IMG/VR virus record: IMGVR_UViG_3300030382_003455
Coordinates: 1-35,663 of that record
Reading direction: 5' to 3' (one strand)
Source of the DNA: a virus
Length of the DNA stretch: 35,663 bases
Shown in pieces: positions 29,384 to 35,663 of the stretch. How positions within the stretch are numbered: position 1 is the first letter of the stretch; each line of letters begins with the position of its first letter. A model generated the notes under the pieces. That model had not been told where the DNA came from. It did no database searches and saw nothing but the letters and a program-made list of their open reading frames with translations. A program made the position numbers and the translations under genes.

Positions 29384-30127
29384 TTATACATTATATTCAG
29401 GATTATCATTATACATTGTCTGGCCTCCACCCATCATCGCACTAAATAGACCTCCAGCTGCAAGACTAGCGCCACCAGTTAAAGCCGCAGCACCTATATC
29501 ACCTGCAAAACCCATTACAGAGTTCCAGTAAGCTGATTGTGCATTCTGATTCTGAATTGACTGATTATATTGTGACTGTCTTAAGTACTGGTTATAAGCA
29601 TTTTCAGTTTGAGCATTTTGCATACTTACATTTAAAGTTCTATCATCAATCCCAGAAAGTAACCCGCCAGCCTGCCCATATATTTGTCCTGCTGTACCAT
29701 AAGCAGTATTAGCCAATCCTCCAAAAGTCCCAGCATGGCCAAGACCAGTGCTTTGAATACCCGTGAACCCTTTTCTCATTTGTTCACCAGCTGTATTCAT
29801 TGTAGCTGATCCTAAAAGAGAAGACATACCACCTTGACCAACTCCTCTAGATGCAAGAGCCTGATTCATGCCTACTCTGGTTTGAGCAGCAGTATCTCCA
29901 ACACCTTTCCTTAATTCTCCAAACATTCGTTGATAATATGCTGAACCTGGATCAAGCATTTGACGGTAAGCTTGAGAAAATTCACCTCCCAATCTTTTCT
30001 GTTTTCCAGCTGTATCTTGTAAATCTCCAATGCCTCTCAATAACCCAGAACTTGGGCTATATGATGCATATGACGGATCGAATGAAAAATCTTGTTGTAT
30101 ATCGTCAGGGTATCCAAATAATCCCAT
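29384..30127 (-). CDS. Gly/Ala/Gln-rich internal virion protein (247 aa)
   Basis: The product begins MGLFGYPDDIQQDFSFDPSY and has FSQAYRQMLDPGSAYYQRMF, then ALASRGVGQGGMSSLLGSAT, long Gly/Ser/Gln tracts, a Gln/Asn-rich helix (QYLRQSQYNQSIQNQNAQSA) and a C-terminal Gly/Ala hydrophobic helix (GDIGAAALTGGASLAAGGLF). This composition and the 'ALASRG' segment recur in ejection or pilot proteins of marine podovirus-like phages, comparable in role to T7 gp14 or P22 gp7. The C-terminal helix could enter a membrane. AGAGGT serves as SD. It is the first of the three consecutive candidate ejection genes. Confidence 0.6.
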   Translation of the reverse strand: MGLFGYPDDIQQDFSFDPSYASYSPSSGLLRGIGDLQDTAGKQKRLGGEFSQAYRQMLDPGSAYYQRMFGELRKGVGDTAAQTRVGMNQALASRGVGQGGMSSLLGSATMNTAGEQMRKGFTGIQSTGLGHAGTFGGLANTAYGTAGQIYGQAGGLLSGIDDRTLNVSMQNAQTENAYNQYLRQSQYNQSIQNQNAQSAYWNSVMGFAGDIGAAALTGGASLAAGGLFSAMMGGGQTMYNDNPEYNV

Positions 30128-30141
30128 AATCTTTACCTCTT

Positions 30142-30402
30142 TTAGTTATCCTTAAAGTCCATTTCTGTAAATACCCATCCATCATTGGTTCTGCCTTGTA
30201 TTTCATAATCACCATTGGATGCCTGTACAATTCTTATATCACCTAATTTGCCTTCAAACCTATTAGGTTCTTCAGCAACAATTTTTTTATTAACAGCATT
30301 AATAACTTCATTTATATCTTCATATAATTTTGCTAAAACACGATTTAAAGTAGGAATATCAGTGTCCGTTAAAACTAATGGTCTTTTTTTAGATATACTC
30401 AT
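30142..30402 (-). CDS. Small hypothetical virion-region protein (86 aa)
   Basis: The product begins MSISKKRPLVLTDTDIPTLN, has a helix (VLAKLYEDINEVINAVNKKI) and a C-terminal beta part (LGDIRIVQASNGDYEIQGRT NDGWVFTEM). A short coiled coil followed by a beta hairpin ending in 'G-W-x-x-x-x' is common in small phage tail-attachment or head-to-tail proteins. The ATG overlaps the upstream gene's stop by 1 nt. No family is assigned with confidence. Confidence 0.62.
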   Translation of the reverse strand: MSISKKRPLVLTDTDIPTLNRVLAKLYEDINEVINAVNKKIVAEEPNRFEGKLGDIRIVQASNGDYEIQGRTNDGWVFTEMDFKDN

Positions 30403-33400
30403 TATTGGTCTGCCATTATAATCTTACGTCTATAAATAGTGCCAAGTGCATCTACTGTACTTGTCTGTCCTTTTAAAAACCATTGCATATATTTAGCACT
30501 TTTTGTATCTGTAGTAAAATTTGTAACTGAACCACTCTCTACAACATTACTACCATCTAACTGGACGTAAAGCCCAGCTGATGCATGTCCTAAAGAACCG
30601 CTTGGAGATCCAGTAATATTATAATTATTAAATCTTTTATATTGAGTATCTTGACCTAAAGTTATTTTTTTACTATGCCAATCCCATGCTTTTACATTTA
30701 CAGGATCGTTCATTATTGTATACATTAAACTATTACAACTTGCAATTAATTCACCATTTTTTCCAATAACAATACTTTTAGGCTCTGCAGTTTCTTGAGA
30801 ACCGCCATATATTTGGAAATTTCGCCATAAATCCCATCGTTTTTTTATAACATTGTAAGTCCAAGTCGGATATAATCCACTAGAAGTTTTAAATACTATA
30901 ATAAAACTTTTCATTTTATTGGAAAATGATATTAATGGACTGTATGTGGTATCTATAGTTTGCCAACTATAAGTAGTATCACCTCTTGATATGGCTATAG
31001 ATATAGGATCTGCAGTTCTTCCATTATGTAAATAAATATGTCGCCCATCAGCAAAACACATCCCATGATCCGAAACGGCAATTGAACTTTGAGATAGGCA
31101 ACCAACGCCTTCAATAGTGTCCTCTATATATAAATTATTAGGTTCTATTCTATACATATTATTTTCATCAAAAGCATATAACCTACCATTAAAAGATTTT
31201 AGTGCAGTTGGAGAAGTCGGCAAAATTAAGAAATCATTGATCCAATTAAACTGATCATAATTATATGGTTTTGATTTAAAAAGATAATTAGTTGCATCCT
31301 TGATTAATGAATGATGACATTTCGCTACAAATAAATGACTATTTAAATCTGTTGATAAACTATAGTTTGGAATAGTGAAATCAAGTACTTCAGATATTCC
31401 TGTTCTTGCTTCATAACTTGAACCATCTACATGATTATCAATAAATACTTTGGTTCTTGTTGTTCCCCAGGTTGCATCAGTAGAATATTTCCAACTCACA
31501 TCAAGATCAAATGATTTTACCATTCTGTAAAACCCTGTTGGCTTAGTATCACCATCTGTTGCACTTTCTGCCCTATATAAAATAACTCCAGTTACCCTTG
31601 AACTAAGAGAATCTGTATATAAATCAAAAGTAACTTGAACATTTTTGGCTTCGGGAGTATCTAATTGCCATTCTATCCCCAATGGACTTTCCTGATAGCC
31701 ATCATATATAAATGATACTTTATACCAATATTCTTTAGTAGCAATAAAAGACCCAGCTGACATACCTGTTTGAGATAATGTTAAATCTAATGGCGCTTGC
31801 TGTCTTTTTGTCCATCCAGTAAAAGTAGTTGTATTAGTACTGCTTAAAGTTGCTAGTTTTCCATTATCGGTTCCAGAATTAAGAAAAAGCTCATAAGTAA
31901 AACCAGTATCAGAGCAAGAAATAATAGCATCTTTTACTTTAGCTGCATCTGTTGCATAGATAAGCGTTCCAACACTTGCCGCTCCAGATGCAAACCTATA
32001 AACAGTTTCATCACTATTGTGAGATGAAAAACCATCACTTGTAGCGTACCAATGGTTTAATACCATAGTAGAACTAACTGATGGTGTAGGATCAACATAT
32101 TTCCAATGTTCTAATTTTGTATCATTACTAGTGACTCCAGTAGATCCAGCTCTGTTTACCCCTACAATAATTCTGTCATTAGTTGCATGACCACTATCAT
32201 GACTGTATATAGATGTAATATTATCCCACGAAGTTTGTAAAGATGCATTTGTCAAATCTGTGCCATCACCATACTTACCAATAACATCAGTAGCACTTGC
32301 ACCAGTTTTTAATCGAACTGGAAACCATTTTGTTTCATCTATATCGTTACTTGCATAAGTAGTTATATGATAAACTGGAGCATAATCATTTTTCACAAAA
32401 TTCATTACAGGTCCATTCATATCTACAACCTGATGAGGAACTGCAGCTCCTGTTGTTGCATTATTTAAACAATTTATACCCAATCTGTAAGTCTGATTAT
32501 CATCTACTACAAATTCACAAATCCACCCCACCCAAGCAGTATCATTAGCCTTTATTAATGATGCTTTTGTATAAGGAATAATAGCCGCATTAGCAGGATA
32601 ACTATTACTTGGTGCTGTACCTTGACTGGTAGTATTGCTATCGTACCATGCTCCAATTTCTAAAGCATCGGAACCGCGCAATGTACTCTTATAGCCTTGC
32701 CATGGAGTTCTATCTGTAAATGTTAAGGTTCCAGCAGTCCCGGTAGGAGCAGTCGCATTTTGAAGTAAACCTCTTCCAACAGCAGTAGTTGGAGCATTAA
32801 CCTGTCCTTCTCCATGAAAAGTATGTCCACCCGATTTAGCCAGCCATATATGCCAGGTACTTGCTGCACCTGTTTCTATAATATCAGTAAAATCATGACT
32901 AGTTTCAGTTCCAGCTTGAGTTATTCCATAGGTTTTTGAAACAGTATGGGTAGTAGATGATACGTCAATCCAAATAAGTGAATCATTGTCGTCTACTATC
33001 ATTAGCAAATTATTATGATCCAAAGCAAGTGCTTTTGTATTTGTAAAAACTAAATTAGAAACATATACAGGGTAATCAACATCGTCTTTATCAATATAGT
33101 AAAGATAATTTCCATCAAAAGATATTCCATAAATATAATCTCCATATTCAACTGTTTTATGAAATGATGGAAAAGTAGTAGGAGAATGTAATTCCGCATC
33201 TGCCTTAACTAAGCTAGTTGATGCAGCCACTCCAAATTGTCCTCGACTTTCAAATCCGCACCAGAGCGGTTTATTTGCAGAACCGTTTCCCATTCCAATA
33301 TGAACTTCTTTATTATTTTTCACCATAGACGGAATACCGGTAACAGATTCAGCAGATGAAGAAATATCAGCTCTTATTGGAGTTTCTGGCAAATCATAAA

Positions 33401-33914
33401 GATCATCAACTTTTTTTATTTTATTATCACTATCTTGGTAATACACAATATGATGAGTACCATCATTATTTATCATTACAGCTCGATCAGCTATATAATT
33501 CCCGCCAGTTCCTTCATATACTAATGTATCATTAACAATAGTCCCAGCTCCAGTCCATCCAGAACAACCAGTAAGTCTTTCTGTTCCTGAATCATTACCT
33601 GTATAAGTTAATTTTTGGCTATTACCTAAAGAATCTGTAAATATGATAGTACCTGAAGCAGCAAAATCAGCTGAATCATCTAAGCCTAGTATTGTCGACC
33701 CATTTGCCAAATTACTACTTATTGGATTGCTATCGGCCCCAGTTTCAATAACATACCTAATCTCATCATACGGTATCCCTTTTAAAACACCGTCTTCAGC
33801 CATAGGATCTATATTCAAACTGTAGGTTGCAGCATCTTCTGCTAAATCAGTATCAACTGGAGTCGTTACTGTACCAACATGGAAGTTTTTTATCTCATGT
33901 AACCTCTTAGCCAC
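30402..33914 (-). CDS. Tail nozzle/stem-like protein (1170 aa)
   Basis: The product begins MAKRLHEIKNFHVGTVTTPV and consists mostly of beta-rich repeats suggestive of propeller blades (HHIVYYQDSDNKIKKVDDLY; YIYGISFDGNYLYYIDKDDV; LDHNNLLMIVDDNDSLIWID). The C-terminal third has FNWINDFLILPTSPTALKSF, LYAFDENNMYRIEPNN, VGCLSQSSIAVSDHGMCFAD and IYLHNGRTADPIS, resembling the 'settings/GC...s.v...g..fl...G' blades of T7 gp12/P22 gp10-type nozzle proteins. At 1170 aa it is longer than T7 gp12 (794 aa). A central Thr/Ser/Asn-rich stretch (DRTPWQGYKSTLRGSDALEI) may be an inserted domain for host contact. Position between the ejection genes and lysis genes suits a tail part; a fibre function is possible. 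Confidence 0.55.
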   Translation of the reverse strand: MAKRLHEIKNFHVGTVTTPVDTDLAEDAATYSLNIDPMAEDGVLKGIPYDEIRYVIETGADSNPISSNLANGSTILGLDDSADFAASGTIIFTDSLGNSQKLTYTGNDSGTERLTGCSGWTGAGTIVNDTLVYEGTGGNYIADRAVMINNDGTHHIVYYQDSDNKIKKVDDLYDLPETPIRADISSSAESVTGIPSMVKNNKEVHIGMGNGSANKPLWCGFESRGQFGVAASTSLVKADAELHSPTTFPSFHKTVEYGDYIYGISFDGNYLYYIDKDDVDYPVYVSNLVFTNTKALALDHNNLLMIVDDNDSLIWIDVSSTTHTVSKTYGITQAGTETSHDFTDIIETGAASTWHIWLAKSGGHTFHGEGQVNAPTTAVGRGLLQNATAPTGTAGTLTFTDRTPWQGYKSTLRGSDALEIGAWYDSNTTSQGTAPSNSYPANAAIIPYTKASLIKANDTAWVGWICEFVVDDNQTYRLGINCLNNATTGAAVPHQVVDMNGPVMNFVKNDYAPVYHITTYASNDIDETKWFPVRLKTGASATDVIGKYGDGTDLTNASLQTSWDNITSIYSHDSGHATNDRIIVGVNRAGSTGVTSNDTKLEHWKYVDPTPSVSSTMVLNHWYATSDGFSSHNSDETVYRFASGAASVGTLIYATDAAKVKDAIISCSDTGFTYELFLNSGTDNGKLATLSSTNTTTFTGWTKRQQAPLDLTLSQTGMSAGSFIATKEYWYKVSFIYDGYQESPLGIEWQLDTPEAKNVQVTFDLYTDSLSSRVTGVILYRAESATDGDTKPTGFYRMVKSFDLDVSWKYSTDATWGTTRTKVFIDNHVDGSSYEARTGISEVLDFTIPNYSLSTDLNSHLFVAKCHHSLIKDATNYLFKSKPYNYDQFNWINDFLILPTSPTALKSFNGRLYAFDENNMYRIEPNNLYIEDTIEGVGCLSQSSIAVSDHGMCFADGRHIYLHNGRTADPISIAISRGDTTYSWQTIDTTYSPLISFSNKMKSFIIVFKTSSGLYPTWTYNVIKKRWDLWRNFQIYGGSQETAEPKSIVIGKNGELIASCNSLMYTIMNDPVNVKAWDWHSKKITLGQDTQYKRFNNYNITGSPSGSLGHASAGLYVQLDGSNVVESGSVTNFTTDTKSAKYMQWFLKGQTSTVDALGTIYRRKIIMADQ

Positions 33915-34668
33915 TTATTACTTTTCCTCCATATGTAGTAATACCATCGTTTATATCCAAAACTGTTAAGTTAAAGTTGCCATTATGAAAAATATCAACT
34001 ATCCCAACATTATGTGTCCAATTTGTAGGACGTCCTTTTAAGTAACCTTTTGTCATATCAGTTAAGCATCCCATTGAATATGCCATATGTGGTCCTGAGA
34101 TGTGGGTGATGACTGCTTTTTGGCAATCGTGGGTATGCCCATAGATGATGTTGCATCCCATTTGTAAGGCGTGAGTTCTTGCATGGGCAATTCCCACATA
34201 GTGTCCTCCGTGGTAAGCATATAACTTGCTTCCAAACACTTTAAAGATTTCACCATAGGGATGCCACTCATAACCACGTTCGTCGAGCTTAAAGGCTTTT
34301 CTTGATCCATAATGTTCAAGGTACGGGTTCTCTTCCACAAAGTAGTCGAACCAGATTTCATGGTTTCCTTGAGCAACTTGTTTTTTCTTACAACCAACTT
34401 TTTTAAGGACTTCATCAATACGGTCAAGACCTTGATTCCCCTCTGAAATTTCTTGATCAATAAATGGAAGCTGGTACTCAAGAGGCGGACGCTTTCGCCT
34501 TTTCCATTGCCAATGCGAAACAGATTCACCATCAATGAAATCCCCCAGCAGTAGAAATGCTGTTGGTTTTACTTCCTTTACAACATTTAATGCGCATTTT
34601 AGAGCTTTTTCGTTTTGATTTGGAAAGTGAATATCTGGGAATACAATTACAGTTTCTTTGATTTTCAT
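33907..34668 (-). CDS. Calcineurin-like metallophosphoesterase (253 aa)
   Basis: All metal-binding motifs are present: PDIHFP (D-x-H), LLLGDFIDG (G-D-x-x-D), QGNHEIWFDYF (G-N-H-E), AYHGGHYVG and IIYGHTHDCQ (G-H-x-H). The family hydrolyses phosphomono- or diesters with two metal ions. Single-domain versions occur in many phages; the substrate is unknown and could be nucleic acid or nucleotide. GAGAGGG precedes the ATG. It overlaps the nozzle gene by 8 nt and lies between it and the endolysin, so it is expressed late. A DNA-processing, superinfection or host-nucleotide role is open. Confidence 0.88.
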   Translation of the reverse strand: MKIKETVIVFPDIHFPNQNEKALKCALNVVKEVKPTAFLLLGDFIDGESVSHWQWKRRKRPPLEYQLPFIDQEISEGNQGLDRIDEVLKKVGCKKKQVAQGNHEIWFDYFVEENPYLEHYGSRKAFKLDERGYEWHPYGEIFKVFGSKLYAYHGGHYVGIAHARTHALQMGCNIIYGHTHDCQKAVITHISGPHMAYSMGCLTDMTKGYLKGRPTNWTHNVGIVDIFHNGNFNLTVLDINDGITTYGGKVISG

Positions 34669-34694
34669 TAAACCCTCTCATTGTGCTTCCACCC

Positions 34695-35093
34695 CTAATC
34701 TTTTATCTCAAAATGAACTAAATCATCAAAATTATTATCTTTTGTCGTTCTGGCATTTTTACTAAGACTGGAATCAGACCAGTCGCCTCCCCATCTTATG
34801 TCAATACCCATCTTAGACGCGACTCCAAGAACAAAACCTCCAAGATAATGAAAATCATCACGGCTATTCCAATCAATTGGATATGGAGCTATATCCACAG
34901 CCTTACCATCTACATGTTTACCAAACTTTGTTTTGCTCTTTCCTTGTGCAACAAGTTCATTCTGCCTTTCCTGACTACGTACACCTTCAATTACTGTTAT
35001 ATCAAAATACTTTACTACTTCATTCAATACATTTATAAGTTTACTATTTACGCCTTTTAGTCTTTCCCGACTTCTTTTTCCGAACCTTGGCAT
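34695..35093 (-). CDS. Endolysin: M15-family L,D-peptidase
   Basis: This 132-aa zinc peptidase matches the VanY/T5-endolysin type. LRKGV-like start (RERLKGVNSKLINVLNEVVK), VIEGVRSQERQNEL, then KFGKHVDGKAVDIAPYP (His and Asp metal ligands) and the C-terminal DLVHFEIK (third ligand His). These enzymes cut L-alanyl-D-glutamate or similar bonds in peptidoglycan stem peptides. AAAAAAGGAAAAAAA is the SD. No signal peptide or membrane anchor is seen, so it needs a holin; membrane-type small genes lie just upstream. The 77 nt between it and the next gene hold nothing recognisable. Confidence 0.9.
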   Translation of the reverse strand: MPRFGKRSRERLKGVNSKLINVLNEVVKYFDITVIEGVRSQERQNELVAQGKSKTKFGKHVDGKAVDIAPYPIDWNSRDDFHYLGGFVLGVASKMGIDIRWGGDWSDSSLSKNARTTKDNNFDDLVHFEIKD

Positions 35094-35170
35094 TTTTTTT
35101 CCTTTTTTTTGGTGGTCTACTTACTTTTGATATACTTCTATAAGCCATTTAAAACAAGTCCCATTTAGTA

Positions 35171-35329
35171 TTAATCAAATTTGTTCATAACATCTTTTAT
35201 CTCAGCAAGCATCTTATCATCCTTTTTAGACGGTGTTACTGATACTATTATATCAAGGATTTTTAACATAAAGGCTTTTGCGCCCTTTTTCTTGACTTGT
35301 TTTCTTACCCAACTGGATAACATACTCAT
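35171..35329 (-). CDS. Small basic helical protein (52 aa) in lysis cassette
   Basis: The product begins MSMLSSWVRKQVKKKGAKAF and continues MLKILDIIVSVTPSKKDDKM; it ends KDVMNKFD. AAAGGAG precedes the ATG. It has a basic helix followed by a hydrophobic, amphipathic stretch, and shares the 'V-T/M-S-P-S-x-K-D-D' segment with its upstream neighbour, so the two may be related or duplicated. It may help in membrane lysis. No named family. Confidence 0.6.
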   Translation of the reverse strand: MSMLSSWVRKQVKKKGAKAFMLKILDIIVSVTPSKKDDKMLAEIKDVMNKFD

Positions 35330-35478
35330 TTTTTCTCTCCTTTTACCATTTTAGTAAGCCCCTGGACAACAACATCAAGCAAAATGTCATCTTTATCACT
35401 TGGTGACATCTTTACCAATTTTTCCAAGACCATAAAACCAAGTAAAACCCATTCCCAATTTTGTGATAACCATTCCAT
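35326..35478 (-). CDS. Small membrane-associated protein (50 aa) in lysis cassette
   Basis: The product begins MEWLSQNWEWVLLGFMVLEK and continues LVKMSPSDKDDILLDVVVQG. A short Trp-rich hydrophobic N-terminal segment of about 14 residues is followed by SPSDKDD. Similar short proteins ('NWEWVLLGFMVLEK.VKMSP') often sit beside phage holins. It overlaps both neighbours by 1-4 nt (ATGA and TAATG), so the three lysis-region genes are coupled. Confidence 0.62.
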   Translation of the reverse strand: MEWLSQNWEWVLLGFMVLEKLVKMSPSDKDDILLDVVVQGLTKMVKGEKK

Positions 35479-35663
35479 TATATTACCCTCATTATTATTG
35501 ACACTATTACAGGCATGATAAGGATGCCAATAGAACCAACCGTAGTTATTTTAGTTAGATTAGTTTTATTATCCTGTACCTGCCCATTTATTTTTTCAAT
35601 GTGCTTCTCAACACGCTGTAACGTTTTAAAGATACTTATCTGACGTTCCTCTAATTTAACAAG
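35478..35663 (-). CDS. Holin-like (XhlA-type) protein, C-terminal part
   Basis: The frame is open to the right edge. Its last 61 residues are LVKLEERQISIFKTLQRVEK, then HIEKINGQVQDNKTNLTKIT and a membrane segment (GSIGILIMPVIVSIIM) ending RVI. A Leu/Lys-rich coiled coil followed by one C-terminal membrane span is the layout of XhlA-like holin-associated proteins. It lies at the head of the small lysis genes. The N-terminus is outside the window. Confidence 0.6.
   Translation of the reverse strand, partial: LVKLEERQISIFKTLQRVEKHIEKINGQVQDNKTNLTKITTVGSIGILIMPVIVSIIMRVI

Noticed and set aside
1-35663. Lysogeny functions (integrase, repressor, attachment site)
   Set aside because: No tyrosine or serine recombinase, clear helix-turn-helix repressor or att-like repeat was found; genes outside the window cannot be excluded.

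Overview
The window is part of the genome of a tailed bacteriophage, most likely a short-tailed (podovirus-like) phage. No host gene, integrase, repressor or transposon is visible. It is AT-rich, uses the standard bacterial code, and many genes have clear Shine-Dalgarno (SD) sequences (AAAGGAG, GGAGAA). That argues weakly against a Bacteroidota host; I cannot name the host. Both ends cut genes: a portal protein on the left, a holin-like protein on the right. Capsid genes are absent, so the missing part presumably carries them.

Layout. Leftward (-): portal N-terminus (1-327), large terminase (426-1913), a 52-aa ORF, a small-terminase-like protein (2050-2829). A control region (about 2830-3400) separates leftward from rightward transcription; it holds a dense cluster of AGTAACAGTA/TACTGTTACT repeats and a candidate rightward promoter. 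Rightward (+): a compact block of about 30 mostly small genes (3401-17542). It holds a ParB-like protein, a DUF932-like protein, a Sak3/DUF1071-type single-strand annealing protein, an SSB-like protein, a fused AEP primase-DnaB-type helicase, an Hjc-like resolvase, and many tiny membrane or zinc-binding proteins. A convergent region follows (17543-17800). Leftward again (17801-35663): a 3282-aa giant protein, a 562-aa coiled-coil protein, a 247-aa Gly/Ala/Gln-rich protein, an 86-aa protein, a 1170-aa tail-nozzle-like protein, a metallophosphoesterase, an M15 peptidase endolysin and three small lysis-region proteins.

Two things stand out. First, the giant protein has at residues 1472-1530 the signature of the RNA polymerase beta-prime catalytic double-psi barrel: an R-x-P segment, a His-Pro pair, then A-D-V-D-G-D at the spacing seen in cellular enzymes. 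It sits between hydrophobic N-terminal segments and a C-terminal module typical of large ejected virion proteins, next to two probable ejection proteins. The simplest reading is a virion-packaged, multisubunit-type RNA polymerase injected with the DNA, similar in logic to N4 vRNAP (a T7-type enzyme) and closer in chemistry to the DxDGD enzymes of crAss-like phages.

Second, nearly every sizeable non-coding gap in the rightward block, and no comparable gap in the 17.8-35.7 kb late block, holds a 50-120 nt nested inverted-repeat element. Most have a long closing stem enclosing one or two further hairpins, with a different sequence each time. One is tRNA-like with an encoded CCA, one ends in a T run, and one 32-nt hairpin holds a gene's SD in its loop and its ATG in its stem. 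They look like a family of structured RNAs or leaders. A link to the unusual polymerase is only a hypothesis.

Functional picture (inference): the virion delivers DNA and possibly the polymerase; the rightward block supplies replication and recombination proteins; the leftward transcription unit makes head, tail, ejection and lysis proteins. No DNA polymerase is visible, so a host or off-window polymerase is presumably used.
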